Assembly (NCBI RefSeq): GCF_007990265.1
Contig: NZ_BJWH01000017.1
Location: 1 to 64,000 of the forward strand
Source of the DNA: Cellulomonas terrae
GTDB taxonomy: Bacteria > Actinomycetota > Actinomycetes > Actinomycetales > Cellulomonadaceae
DNA length: 64,000 bases
Direction: 5' to 3'
Below, piece after piece: positions 27,011 to 35,661 of this stretch. The notes beneath the pieces were generated by a model that saw only the letters and a list, made by a program, of their open reading frames with translations, was not told the DNA's origin and did not search any database. Within the stretch, counting starts at the first letter, position 1, and every line of letters starts with the position of its first letter. The translations under genes were made by a program, and so were the position numbers.

Positions 27011-28525
27011 GTGCCCCGCCGTCATGTCCAGCTGCACGCCCGCCCGCCGCAGGAGGCGCAGGGGGAGGCTGTCGACGTGCTCGTGCGTCGCGGCCTCGAC
27101 GACCTGCGCGTCGAGCTCGGGGTCCCGGACGCGTTCCCGCCGCACGTGATCGCCGAGGCTGAGGCCGCCGCGGCCGGTATGCCCACAGGGGAGCGGGCCG
27201 ACGCGACCGACATCCCGTTCGTGACCATCGACCCCGAGGGCTCGAAGGATCTGGACCAGGCCGTCCACATCGAGCGGCGGGACGGCGGCTTCCGGGTGCG
27301 GTACGCGATCGCGGACGTCGCCGCGTGGGTGGCGCCGGGCGGTGCGATCGACGACGAGGCCCGCGAGCGCGTCGAGACCCTGTACGCCCCGGACGGCCGG
27401 ACGCCGCTGCACCCGCCGCTGCTGTCGGAGGGTGTCGCGAGCCTGCTGCCGGACCAGGTGACGCCGGCGCTGCTGTGGACGATCGACCTCGACGCCGACG
27501 GCGCGCCGGTGGACGTGGACGTGCGCCGCGCCTCCGTACAGAGCCGCGCCCAGCTGACGTACACGGGTGCCCAGGCGGCGCTCGACGACGGGACCGCGGA
27601 CGAGACGCTCCAGCTCCTGCGGGAGGTGGGCATCCTGCGGGAGGCGGCCGAGGAGGCCCGCGGCGGGATCACGCTGCCGACCCCGGAGCAGGTGGTCGAG
27701 CAGGGTGCCGACGGTGTGTGGACCCTGGGCAGCCGCGCGACGCTGCCGGTCGAGGAGTGGAACGCGCAGATCTCCCTGCTCACCGGCATGTGCGCGGCGC
27801 GGCTCATGCTGGACGGCGGCATCGGCATCGTGCGGACGCTGCCCGACGCGGACCCGCGGGACGTCGAGCGGCTCCGGCTGTCGGCGCACGCGTTGGGCGT
27901 GCCCTGGCCGGAGGGCGCGACCCCGGGGGACGTCATCCGACGGCTCGACGCCGCCGACCCCGCCCACGCGGCCCTCCTGACCGACGCGACGTCGCTCCTG
28001 CGCGGGGCGGCGTACGTGGCGTTCGACGGTGAGCTGCCGACGTTCACGATGCACGCCGCCATCGCCGCGCCGTACGCCCACACCACCGCTCCGCTGCGGC
28101 GGCTGGTGGACCGGTTCGTCGGGGAGACCTGCCTCGCGCTGTGTGCCGACCGGCCCGTGCCGGACTGGGTCCGGGACGCGCTGCCGGAGCTGCCGGGCCT
28201 GATGGCGTCGGGGGACAAGCACGCCGCCGAGTTCGAGCGCGGCTGCCTGGACCTGGTCGAGGCAGCGCTGCTGACCGGGCGGGAGGGCGAGGTGTTCGAC
28301 GGTGCGATCGTCGACGTGCGCACCGACCGCGACACCGGCGTGGTGCAGCTGCGGGACCCGGCGGTGCGGGGGCGCATCGAGGGCGTGTCCCTGCCGTTGG
28401 GCGAGGACGTGCGGGTGCGGCTGACGCAGGCGTCGGTCGCGCAGCGGAAGGTGCTCTTCGAGCTGGCTCAGGCCGACTCGGCCTCCACCGCGTCGTCGAC
28501 CGCACCGAACCTCGACCGCAGGTAG
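27011..28525 (+). CDS. RNB-domain ribonuclease (RNase II/R family)
   Basis: A 504-residue exoribonuclease-like protein. The catalytic RNB block FVTIDPEGSKDLDQAVHIERR lies at about 70-90, with Asp74, Asp80 and Asp82 as metal ligands, and FTMHAAIAAPYAHTTAPLRRLVDRFV holds the later conserved arginines. It is shorter than RNase R and lacks obvious N-terminal cold-shock domains; a C-terminal S1-like region (VFDGAIVDVRTDRDTGVVQL) is reduced. It should degrade RNA 3' to 5'. Start is GTG 27011. Its last 58 bases overlap the convergent glycosyltransferase gene. Confidence 0.87.
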   Translation: MPRRHVQLHARPPQEAQGEAVDVLVRRGLDDLRVELGVPDAFPPHVIAEAEAAAAGMPTGERADATDIPFVTIDPEGSKDLDQAVHIERRDGGFRVRYAIADVAAWVAPGGAIDDEARERVETLYAPDGRTPLHPPLLSEGVASLLPDQVTPALLWTIDLDADGAPVDVDVRRASVQSRAQLTYTGAQAALDDGTADETLQLLREVGILREAAEEARGGITLPTPEQVVEQGADGVWTLGSRATLPVEEWNAQISLLTGMCAARLMLDGGIGIVRTLPDADPRDVERLRLSAHALGVPWPEGATPGDVIRRLDAADPAHAALLTDATSLLRGAAYVAFDGELPTFTMHAAIAAPYAHTTAPLRRLVDRFVGETCLALCADRPVPDWVRDALPELPGLMASGDKHAAEFERGCLDLVEAALLTGREGEVFDGAIVDVRTDRDTGVVQLRDPAVRGRIEGVSLPLGEDVRVRLTQASVAQRKVLFELAQADSASTASSTAPNLDRR

Positions 28526-29199
28526 TCCGCGTATCCGCCGGGCGCCCGACCCGCCAGGCGCCCGGACGTGAGGACGTCGCAGGAGTCCGACGCGACGACC
28601 CGTGCGCCCGACGCGACGAGCGCGGCCACCAGGTCGACGTCCTCGTGCGCGGGTCGCTCCGGGAAGCCGCCCGCCCGCAGGTACGCGTCGGCCCGGACGC
28701 CCAGGTTCGCCCCGTGCACGTGACCGTTCGGCCGGCCGGGGACGCGGGTCGCGCGCCAGGCGGCGTGCTGGATCGGGGTGAGGTCGGCAGGGTCGGGCCG
28801 CACGGTGCCGACGACGACGTCGGCCCCGGCGTCGGCCAGCCGCACGTGCTCCAGGATCCAGCCCTCGGGGACGACGGAGTCCGCGTCCGTGCCGGCCAGC
28901 CATGTCCGGTCGCGGTCGGCGGTCGAGTGCTCCAGCGCGTCGCGCACGCCCGCGGCACGAGCGGCACCGACGCTCCCCTCGTCGAGGTCGACGAGCCGCA
29001 CGTCGAGGTGCCCGAGCGCGACCGAACGCGTGCCGTCGGTGCACCGGTCGAGCACCAGCACCAGGTCCACCGTCAGGTCGGGCAGCACGGCCCGCGCCGC
29101 CTGCCGGGCCGCCTGCAGTGCACCGAGGCACCGGCCGACGAGCGCCTCCTCGTCGCGGGCCGGGACGACGACCACGACGTGCTCGATCCGCGGCCTCAC
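28468..29199 (-). CDS. family 2 glycosyltransferase
   Basis: A 243-residue GT-A-fold enzyme. VVVVVPARDEEALVGRCL is the nucleotide-sugar binding start, VLVLDRCTDGT the next strand, and GTDADS (103-108) the DxD-like metal site. There is no membrane segment, so it is a cytosolic transferase. Start is GTG 29199, overlapping the stop of the PIG-L/methyltransferase gene. It is third in a leftward cluster after an acyl-CoA-dehydrogenase-like gene and the deacetylase/methyltransferase fusion, suggesting joint work on one glycosylated or acylated metabolite. Acceptor and donor are unknown. Confidence 0.82.
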   Translation of the reverse strand: MRPRIEHVVVVVPARDEEALVGRCLGALQAARQAARAVLPDLTVDLVLVLDRCTDGTRSVALGHLDVRLVDLDEGSVGAARAAGVRDALEHSTADRDRTWLAGTDADSVVPEGWILEHVRLADAGADVVVGTVRPDPADLTPIQHAAWRATRVPGRPNGHVHGANLGVRADAYLRAGGFPERPAHEDVDLVAALVASGARVVASDSCDVLTSGRLAGRAPGGYADYLRSRFGAVDDAVEAESA

Positions 29200-30557
29200 G
29201 CCAGCCCCGTCCGCTGCGCCACCGACCGCGGGTCGTCGCTGTAGACGTCGAGCAGCAGGTCCTTCTCGCGGTGCTCGGCCACGTGCGTGAGGTCGGTGGT
29301 CCGGCGCAGCACGCGGTGCACCTCGTCGCCGGACAGCGGGTACGCGTCGACGGGGTGGCGCCAGTGGCAGACCAGGAGGGTGCCACCGGGGGCGAGCCGG
29401 GCGCGCAGGTCGGCGAGGACGCGGTCGAGCGTCGGGCGGTCGAGGTAGTAGCCGACCTCGGACAGGACGACGAGGTCGAACGATCCCGCGGGAACCCCGT
29501 CCGCCACGTCGGCGACCTGCACCTGCACGTGCGGCAGGCCGGCGAGCCGGCGACGGGCACGCTCGACGGCGGCCGTGGACACGTCGACGGCGAGCAGGTG
29601 GTCCGCGCGCGGCGCGAGCTCCCCGGTCAGCACGCCGATCCCGCAGCCGACCTCCAGGACGTCCCGGTACCGCTGCTCCGGGAGCACGGCCAGTGTCAGG
29701 GCTCGCTTGCGCTCCTCGTACCACCGGTCGGTGTACCCCCACGGGTCCTCGTGCCGGTCGTAGGTGGCGTCGAAGAACTCGCCGGTCAGCCGGGGCCTGA
29801 CGCTCTCCTGCGCGACGACCACCTCGACGTCCCGGTCGAACGTGCGCAGGAACGCCGGGTGCAGCGTCGGCGTGTCGTGCGGGTCCGACGACAGCGGCTC
29901 GACCTGCGTCGCGTGCGCCGCGACCGCCCGGTGCTTGCGGACCACCGACCGGTCCGCCAGCTCGACCACGCGGAGCCGGTCCCACGGCACCCGCGGGTCG
30001 TCCGGGCTGGCCCAGTGCCACAGCCAGACCGGGTACTCCAGGAACGTGCAGCCGAGCTCGTCGGCCAGCTCCGCGCAGACCTCGCCGACGATCCGGTGGT
30101 CGCGGTGGCCGTCGCCCCGCCACGTCGCGACGAGCTGGTCGACGGGGCCGCCGTCCGCCAGCAGCGCGCGCAGGTCGTCCTCGATCGCGTCACGGACCTC
30201 GCGCAGTCCGCCGTCCGGGTGGCCCAGCAGGGTGATCGGCGAGGCGGGGGACAGGAGGTTCACCGCCTCGACGACCTCCGCCCAGCGGCGTCCCGCGAGG
30301 GCGTCCGCGTCGAGTGTCGGGGAGCCCGGGTGGGAGCCGCCGCCGTCGGAGACGATCACGACCTCGGCCGGGCAGCCGGCGTCGGCCAGCTCCGCCAGGA
30401 TGCCGCCTGCACCGAGGGTCTCGTCGTCGGGGTGGGCGGCGACGACCACCGTGCGGCCCGTCCGCCGCAGCGCCAGCGCGGGCAGGTCCCGGAACCGGGG
30501 GTCGGCGGTCCAGGCGGCGGCGGGCGTGCCCGGCGCGCGCCCGTCGAAGGTCACCAC
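29196..30557 (-). CDS. PIG-L deacetylase / SAM methyltransferase fusion
   Basis: A 453-residue two-domain protein. The N-terminal PIG-L (LmbE-like) zinc deacetylase has AHPDDE at 41-46 and HRDH at 151-154, the zinc ligands, and would remove an acetyl group from an N-acetylglucosamine-type sugar. After a linker at about 240-295, a class I SAM methyltransferase (NodS-like) begins with LEVGCGIG at 301-308, followed by DVSTAAVERARRR and DLVVLSEVGYYL. Start GTG 30557 overlaps the upstream gene's stop. The fusion is a known actinobacterial architecture of unassigned pathway. Confidence 0.87.
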   Translation of the reverse strand: MVTFDGRAPGTPAAAWTADPRFRDLPALALRRTGRTVVVAAHPDDETLGAGGILAELADAGCPAEVVIVSDGGGSHPGSPTLDADALAGRRWAEVVEAVNLLSPASPITLLGHPDGGLREVRDAIEDDLRALLADGGPVDQLVATWRGDGHRDHRIVGEVCAELADELGCTFLEYPVWLWHWASPDDPRVPWDRLRVVELADRSVVRKHRAVAAHATQVEPLSSDPHDTPTLHPAFLRTFDRDVEVVVAQESVRPRLTGEFFDATYDRHEDPWGYTDRWYEERKRALTLAVLPEQRYRDVLEVGCGIGVLTGELAPRADHLLAVDVSTAAVERARRRLAGLPHVQVQVADVADGVPAGSFDLVVLSEVGYYLDRPTLDRVLADLRARLAPGGTLLVCHWRHPVDAYPLSGDEVHRVLRRTTDLTHVAEHREKDLLLDVYSDDPRSVAQRTGLA

Positions 30558-31543
30558 GGCGCCGCCTCGGACGCGAGCGCCCGTCCCGACGACACGTCGT
30601 CGCGCTCGGCGTGCTGCTGACGCACGTAGACCTGCAGGTCGGCGACGCGCTTGGCGTGCTCCGCCTCGAGCGCCAGGGGTGCGGGACCGAGGGCGTGCGC
30701 CGCGCGGCCGAGCACGTCCTCGCAGACGCCCGCGACCGTCGCCCGGACCCGCTTGGCCAGCAGGCGGCCCTGCGCGGCGTCGAGAGCATGGGCATCGACG
30801 AGCCCCGCCGCCTCGGCCAGGGCGCGCCGGGCGTCCTCGAGCCGGTGGTCGACCGCCCCGAGGTGCATCGCCAGCAGCGGGTCGTCGCGTCGCGCCGCCT
30901 CGGCGTGCACCCGTCGAGCGATCCCGACCGCACCCCCGAACCAGCACGCGGCCACGCCGATCCCACCCCACCAGAACCCGGGGCGCTCCAGGTACCAGCC
31001 GGGTGCGCCGACCGGCGTCGCGGCGACGTCGTCGAACGCCACGGCCGTGCTGGGGATCTCCGTCAGCCCGCGCGACGCCCACTCCTGGTCGAGCAGCCGG
31101 ACCCCGGGGTCGTGCAGGTCGACCGCGAACAGTGCTCGCCCGCCGTCGGCCAGGTGGGCCGTCACCAGCGCCGCGTCCAGCACGCCGGCCAGCGAGCACC
31201 ACGGCTTGGTCCCGCGCAGCAGCCAGCCGCCGTCGTCGACCGCGTCCAGCCGTACCCCGGGACCCTCGGCTGCGAACACACCCCATGTGCGTCCGCCACG
31301 GTCGGGCACACCGGCCTGCGCGAGGATCGCGCGCGCGTCCAGGTGCGGCTCCACGGCGCGCGCGACGCCGAGGTCGGCGGCTCCCAGGGTCGCGAGGAGC
31401 TCCCACAGCTCACGCGTCGCACCCGTGCCGGGGAGCAGGTCGTCCGGCCACGGGGTGCGCAGGGCGTCGTCGACCGTGCGGGGGACGTCGGGCGACGGGC
31501 CGCTCTCACCGAACGGCGCCAGGCGCACGGCAGCATCGACCAT
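30551..31543 (-). CDS. acyl-CoA dehydrogenase-like protein
   Basis: A 330-residue protein resembling acyl-CoA dehydrogenases: an N-terminal helical part, a middle beta part with GWLLRGTKPWCSLAGVLDAALVTA, and a C-terminal four-helix region (HLGAVDHRLEDARRALAEAA). It is shorter than canonical 380-residue enzymes, and I could not place a convincing catalytic glutamate, so the activity is open. ATG 31543 is preferred, with GGAG upstream; an in-frame ATG at 31597 would add 18 residues. It is first in the leftward cluster with the fusion enzyme and the glycosyltransferase. Confidence 0.75.
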   Translation of the reverse strand: MVDAAVRLAPFGESGPSPDVPRTVDDALRTPWPDDLLPGTGATRELWELLATLGAADLGVARAVEPHLDARAILAQAGVPDRGGRTWGVFAAEGPGVRLDAVDDGGWLLRGTKPWCSLAGVLDAALVTAHLADGGRALFAVDLHDPGVRLLDQEWASRGLTEIPSTAVAFDDVAATPVGAPGWYLERPGFWWGGIGVAACWFGGAVGIARRVHAEAARRDDPLLAMHLGAVDHRLEDARRALAEAAGLVDAHALDAAQGRLLAKRVRATVAGVCEDVLGRAAHALGPAPLALEAEHAKRVADLQVYVRQQHAERDDVSSGRALASEAAPW

Positions 31544-31698
31544 CGTCGTCTCCGGGGCCGCTCCTCGGACCGCTTCTCGATCCGTCGTCCAGATCATCAC
31601 CGCCACCCGACGCGCGCGCGACCTGGGACGACACCCGTGCGCGGACCGAGTCCCGCGTGGCAAGGTCGGAGCGTGCACCCGAGCGCCGGACCGGTCCG

Positions 31699-32733
31699 AT
31701 GAGCGAGCTCGACGAGGTCGTCGACGACCTCTACTCCGGTGCGCCCGCCGACTTCATCGCGCGCCGGGACGCCGCGGTCAAGGCGGCGCGCGCCGACAAG
31801 GACCGCGAGCTGGCGACCGCCATCGGCGAGCTGCGCAAGCCGACCGTGTCCGCCTGGCTGGTCAACCTCCTGGTCCGCGACGACGCTGCGCTCGCCGGCC
31901 AGATCGTCGCGCTCGGCGAGGGGCTGCGCGACGCCGAGAAGTCGCTCGACGGTCCCGCCCTGCGCGAGCTGTCGAAGCAGCGCCGCCAGCTGGTCCGCTC
32001 GCTGGTCGCGCGTGCCCGCAAGCTCGCGCAGCCGACCGGGCAGAAGATCGGCGACGCCGTCGTGCAGGAGCTCGACGCGACCCTCACCGCGGCCCTGGCA
32101 GATCCCGCCGTCGCCCGCGAGGTGGTCTCCGGCCGGCTGACCGCCGCGCGCGAGTACGCGGGGTTCGGCAGCGCGGACACGTCGGACAGCCCGGCCCCCG
32201 CCGCGACGCCCGCGCCGAAGCCCGCGAAGCCGCCGAAGCCGGCCAAGCCGACGCCGGCGCGCGGGAAGCTCCGGCTGGTGGGCGAGGAGGAGCGGGCCGA
32301 GCCGCCCGGCGAGACGGCCGCGGAGCGCGACCGCCGCCGTCGCCGCGAGGAGCGCGAGCAACGCGCGCGCGACGAGGCGCAGGCAGCGTGGGAGCAGGCG
32401 GAGCGTGCGACGACCGAGGCGAGGCGTCGTCACGACGCAGCGGTCGCGGCTCGCGACGAGAGCGCCGCCGAGGTCGAACGCGCCGAGGCGGCCGCCGCCC
32501 GTGCCCACGAGGAGGAGGACGACCTCGTCCGCGCGCTCGCGGAGGCCCGTCGCAAGCTCGCCGCCGCCGGGAAGGCCGCCGCCGTCGCGGACAAGGAGGT
32601 CGGCACCGCGCAGCAGACCCTCCGGGCCGACGAGCGCGAGCTCACGACGGCGGAACGCGAGCTCCACCGCGCCGAGCGCGCGCGTGACTCCGCCGCGGCC
32701 GCCCGGGAGGCGACGGCGTCGTCGGACGGCTGA
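31699..32733 (+). CDS. coiled-coil hypothetical protein
   Basis: A 344-residue soluble protein of unknown function. The N-terminal 155 residues are helical (SELDEVVDDLYSG, FIARRDAAVKAARA, LRKPTVSAWLVNLLVR), a form often seen in actinobacterial hypothetical proteins. A Pro/Lys/Ala linker at about 165-195 (PAPKPAKPPKPAKP) leads to a long, highly charged Arg/Glu/Ala coiled coil to the C-terminus. This suggests a structural or scaffold role, without further evidence. It is divergent from the acyl-CoA-dehydrogenase-like gene across a 155-base spacer. Confidence 0.7.
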   Translation: MSELDEVVDDLYSGAPADFIARRDAAVKAARADKDRELATAIGELRKPTVSAWLVNLLVRDDAALAGQIVALGEGLRDAEKSLDGPALRELSKQRRQLVRSLVARARKLAQPTGQKIGDAVVQELDATLTAALADPAVAREVVSGRLTAAREYAGFGSADTSDSPAPAATPAPKPAKPPKPAKPTPARGKLRLVGEEERAEPPGETAAERDRRRRREEREQRARDEAQAAWEQAERATTEARRRHDAAVAARDESAAEVERAEAAAARAHEEEDDLVRALAEARRKLAAAGKAAAVADKEVGTAQQTLRADERELTTAERELHRAERARDSAAAAREATASSDG

Positions 32734-32764
32734 CGGTGTCGGTGGTCACGGGGAGGATGGGCGC

Positions 32765-33358
32765 ATGGCAGGCAGGGACGACGCCCCGCAGGTGCACGCG
32801 GAGACGGTCGAGGAGTGGCGCGAGTGGCTGCTCGCGCACCACGCGACCGAGTCCGGGGCGTGGCTGGTGTCGTGGAAGACCCCTACCGGCAAGCCGTCCG
32901 TGAAGTACGAGCTCGCGGTCGAGGAAGCGCTCTGCGTGGGCTGGATCGACTCAGCCGGCCGCACGCTCGACGACGAGCGCCGCGCGCTCTGGTTCACGCG
33001 GCGCAAGCCCGGCAGCGGCTGGGCGCGGACCAACAAGGAACGGATCGTCCGGCTGGAGGCCGAGGGGCGCATGCTGCCGGCGGGCCGCGCGGTGATCGAC
33101 GCGGCGAAGGCCGACGGCTCCTGGACGTTGCTCGACGACGTCGAGAACCTGATCGTGCCCGACGACCTCGCGGCGGCGTTCGAGCGGCACCCCGGGTCGC
33201 GGCAGAACTTCGACGCCTTCCCGCCGTCAGCCCGTCGCGCCATCCTCGAGTGGATCGTGCAGGCCAAGCGCGAGACCACGCGGGCGGCCCGGCTGGAGGA
33301 GACGGCACGGCTGGCGGCGCAGGACGTGCGGGCGAACCAGTGGACACCCAAGGCGTAG
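32765..33358 (+). CDS. YdeI/OmpD-associated family protein
   Basis: A 197-residue YdeI-type protein. Signature parts are ETVEEWREWLLAHHATESGAWLVSWK, YELAVEEALCVGWIDS, RRKPGSGWARTNKERI, FERHPGSRQNFDAFPPSARRAILEWIVQAKRETTRAARLEETARLA. The family has a DUF1801-like N-terminal part and no firmly established function; membership is clear but role is not. It lies 31 bases after the coiled-coil gene and before tRNA-Ser(GCT). Confidence 0.85.
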   Translation: MAGRDDAPQVHAETVEEWREWLLAHHATESGAWLVSWKTPTGKPSVKYELAVEEALCVGWIDSAGRTLDDERRALWFTRRKPGSGWARTNKERIVRLEAEGRMLPAGRAVIDAAKADGSWTLLDDVENLIVPDDLAAAFERHPGSRQNFDAFPPSARRAILEWIVQAKRETTRAARLEETARLAAQDVRANQWTPKA

Positions 33359-33418
33359 GGCCAGGTCAGGGGCCGCTTTGGTGGTGGGCCACCCGCACGG
33401 GTACCCTGTGCTGGTCCT

Positions 33419-33507
33419 GGAGACGTCGCATAGCCCGGTCTAGTGCGCGACCCTGCTAAGGTCGTGAAGGCGCAAGCCTTCCGTGGGTTCAAATCCCACC
33501 GTCTCCG
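33419..33507 (+). tRNA. tRNA-Ser(GCT)
   Basis: A class II tRNA of 89 bases. GGAGACG pairs with CGTCTCC, the anticodon stem CGACC/GGTCG encloses CTGCTAA with anticodon GCT (reads AGC), a long variable arm (GAAGGCGCAAGCCTTC) follows, and the T arm is GTGGGTTCAAATCCCAC. G is the discriminator and CCA is not encoded. Confidence 0.96.
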
Positions 33508-33517
33508 CCCTTCAGAA

Positions 33518-33544
33518 CAGCCCGAGCCCTCAGGGTTCGGGCTG
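33518..33544. terminator. bidirectional terminator hairpin after tRNA-Ser(GCT) and ltrA
   Basis: CAGCCCGAGCCC (33518-33529) pairs with 33533-33544 over 12 positions, one of them G-U, with a three-base loop. It begins 10 bases after the tRNA and includes the stop codon of the convergent ltrA-like gene. Confidence 0.7.
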
Positions 33545-34759
33545 TTGCTGCGTCCGGGCCCGCCGGTCGACCACGACGTCGCCGACGATGACCGCGAGCA
33601 GCACCCCGTTCGACACCCAGTTCAGCGCCAGCGGCGTCATCGCGTCCCGCACCAGGAACACCCCCAGCACCACGACGACGCCGACCAGGTGCGGCGCCGA
33701 CCACGGGCCGCCGGTGGCTCGTCGGAAGAACGCGTTGCCCAGCAGGTAGACGGCCGCCGCGCCGCAGATCAGCCCGGCCGTCCACGTGCTGGTGTGCCCG
33801 AGGGGGTGCTGCAGGACCAGCTCGTCGGCGACCGCGGTGAGCACGATGCCCGCGACCAGCAGGTACGGCACGTAGGTGTAGGCGGTCTGCGCGACCATCC
33901 CGGGGTTGGTGTGCGACGCGAAGTACTCCGTGGCCGACCGCTCCGCCCGATCGAAGAACAGCAGCCACATGAGCACGGTGCTGGCGAACGCGGCGAGGAA
34001 GGCGAACAGGGTGGTGGCGTCGAGCTCCAGCTCGCCGAACGCGGTCCCGGTCACGATGATCGACTCGCCCAGGCTGATGATGAGGAACAGCGAGACCCGC
34101 TCGGCCATGTGCGAGCCACGGACGGACCAGGTGGTCGGGTCCGTCGGCCCCATCCCCGGCACCCAGAACAGGGCACGGGGGCCGACGACGTCGATGAGTG
34201 CTGCGACGACCCAGAGCACCAGCCGCATCTGGTCGTCGGCGAGCGCGCCCGCGATCCAGAACGCCCCGGACACGCTCAGCCACACGGTGATGCGGAGGAA
34301 GTTGACCGCGTTCTCCGGCCAGTGCCGGCCCATCGCCCACGTCGTGAAGAGGGTCCGCCCCACCTGGATGAGCACGTACGGCACGGCGAACAGCAGCGCC
34401 TTGTCCTCGAACGCCTCCGGGATCGCGCTCGACATGAGCAGGCCCAGCCCCATGAGGACCAGCAGCATCGTGCGGACCGGCACGGTGTCGGGGTTCAGCC
34501 AGTTGGTCACCCACGTGGTGTCGATCCACAGCCACCACACCGCCCAGCCGAGGATCAGCGTGTGCACGAGGGTGGTCAGGTCCGGGTGCGCGATGAGGTC
34601 GTGCGACAGCTGCGTGACCGCGAAGACGAACACCAGGTCGAAGAACAGCTCGATGTACCCGACGCGGCTGCTGTCGTGCCCGTCGCCGTGCCGCAGCACG
34701 TCGGCCCGCATGCCCCAGCGCCCGCCGCCCGTGCCGATGCGGTTCGTGGTCGACGACAT
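33530..34759 (-). CDS. LtrA-family (low temperature requirement A) membrane protein
   Basis: A 409-residue integral membrane protein with about eleven hydrophobic helices. The LtrA family is recognised by VGYIELFFDLVFVFAVTQLSHDL near the N-terminus, a WWLWIDTTWVTNWLNPD segment, and SLFLIISLGESIIVTG in the middle. The name comes from a cold-growth phenotype in Listeria; the molecular role is unknown. Start ATG 34759 gives the typical short cytoplasmic N-terminus. It is transcribed toward tRNA-Ser(GCT) and away from tRNA-Arg. Confidence 0.88.
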   Translation of the reverse strand: MSSTTNRIGTGGGRWGMRADVLRHGDGHDSSRVGYIELFFDLVFVFAVTQLSHDLIAHPDLTTLVHTLILGWAVWWLWIDTTWVTNWLNPDTVPVRTMLLVLMGLGLLMSSAIPEAFEDKALLFAVPYVLIQVGRTLFTTWAMGRHWPENAVNFLRITVWLSVSGAFWIAGALADDQMRLVLWVVAALIDVVGPRALFWVPGMGPTDPTTWSVRGSHMAERVSLFLIISLGESIIVTGTAFGELELDATTLFAFLAAFASTVLMWLLFFDRAERSATEYFASHTNPGMVAQTAYTYVPYLLVAGIVLTAVADELVLQHPLGHTSTWTAGLICGAAAVYLLGNAFFRRATGGPWSAPHLVGVVVVLGVFLVRDAMTPLALNWVSNGVLLAVIVGDVVVDRRARTQQQPEP

Positions 34760-34858
34760 GGCCGCGATCCTGCCACGAGCGTGTGACGGCTCACGTGCAT
34801 CCGGTTTGGGCGACCGGGCTCCTGGCCTGTATCGTCGTCTCCGGCCCTGCGGGGTCAC

Positions 34859-34931
34859 GCGCCCGTAGCTCAATGGATAGAGCATCTGACTACGGATCAG
34901 AAGGTTGGGGGTTCGAGTCCCTTCGGGCGCA
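34859..34931 (+). tRNA. tRNA-Arg(ACG)
   Basis: A 73-base class I tRNA. GCGCCCG pairs exactly with CGGGCGC, the D arm is GCTC/GAGC, the anticodon stem TCTGA/TCAGA holds the loop CTACGGA with anticodon ACG (A34 presumably edited to inosine, reading CGU/C/A), and the T loop is TTCGAGT. The discriminator is A; CCA is not encoded. Confidence 0.96.
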
Positions 34932-34939
34932 CATCAGGA

Positions 34940-34965
34940 GGCGCGGTGCTCACGAGCACCGCGCC
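34940..34965 (+). terminator. terminator hairpin after tRNA-Arg
   Basis: GGCGCGGTGCT (34940-34950) pairs perfectly with 34955-34965 around the loop CACG, eight bases after the tRNA, followed by a T/C-rich stretch. Confidence 0.8.
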
Positions 34966-35124
34966 TTCGCTCGTTCTCGGTCCGCTCCCCGGCTGTCGAC
35001 GACGTTCCGACGCGCCGACCGACCACGGGACTACCCCGGTCCGTCGCCGGGCCGACGCACGCGCCCGGACGATCCGCCCGCGGGGCCACGCGCTCGCGGG
35101 GCGTCGCCGCGGACAGTGAGGAGC

Positions 35125-35661
35125 GTGACCCTCTATGTCGGCAGGCTCCCCGAGCGTGTGCGTCGTCGCCGTGCCCGCGCGGTCGTGATCGCCGCTGTCG
35201 CGCTGCTCTGTGCCACGGTCGCGTTCGTCGTCCACCTCCTCGGCGGGCTCGCCGCGAACGGGGCGGACGACGTGCCAGGAGCAGCGACGGGTCTCGACCC
35301 CGAGCTGCAACGCCGGTTCGACATCGCGCAGGCAGCGGCGGCCACCGACGGGGTCGAGCTCAGGATGACCTCGGGGTGGCGGTCCGCCGCGGAGCAGCAG
35401 TCGCTCGTCGACGGCGCCGTCGAGAAGTACGGGTCGCTGGAGGAGGCGCGCCGCTGGGTGCTGCCGCCGGAGTCGTCGGCGCACGTCCAGGGGAAGGCGA
35501 TCGACGTCGGGCCGACGGACGGCGCCCTGTGGCTGGAGCAGCACGGGTTCGAGCTCGGCCTGTGCCGGACCTATGCCAACGAGATGTGGCACTTCGAGAT
35601 GCTCGCCGAGGGTGCGGCTGCCTGCCCCGAGATGCACCTGGACTCATCCGGTGGCTGGTGA
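35125..35661 (+). CDS. VanY-like D-alanyl-D-alanine carboxypeptidase
   Basis: A 178-residue peptidase M15B protein with an N-terminal membrane anchor (about 19-41) after a basic patch, so the catalytic domain is outside the cell. MTSGWRSAAEQQ is followed by the zinc-site signature SSAHVQGKAIDVG (His120, Asp127) and NEMWHFE (Glu153, His156). It should trim D-Ala from peptidoglycan stem peptides. Start GTG 35125 has GTGAGGAG just upstream; another GTG at 35116 is possible. Its end overlaps the convergent gene by 18 bases. Confidence 0.87.
   Translation: MTLYVGRLPERVRRRRARAVVIAAVALLCATVAFVVHLLGGLAANGADDVPGAATGLDPELQRRFDIAQAAAATDGVELRMTSGWRSAAEQQSLVDGAVEKYGSLEEARRWVLPPESSAHVQGKAIDVGPTDGALWLEQHGFELGLCRTYANEMWHFEMLAEGAAACPEMHLDSSGGW

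Noticed and set aside
26569..34931. tRNA genes as integration sites for a genomic island
   Set aside because: No direct repeat of a tRNA 3' end and no integrase was found near any of the three tRNA genes.
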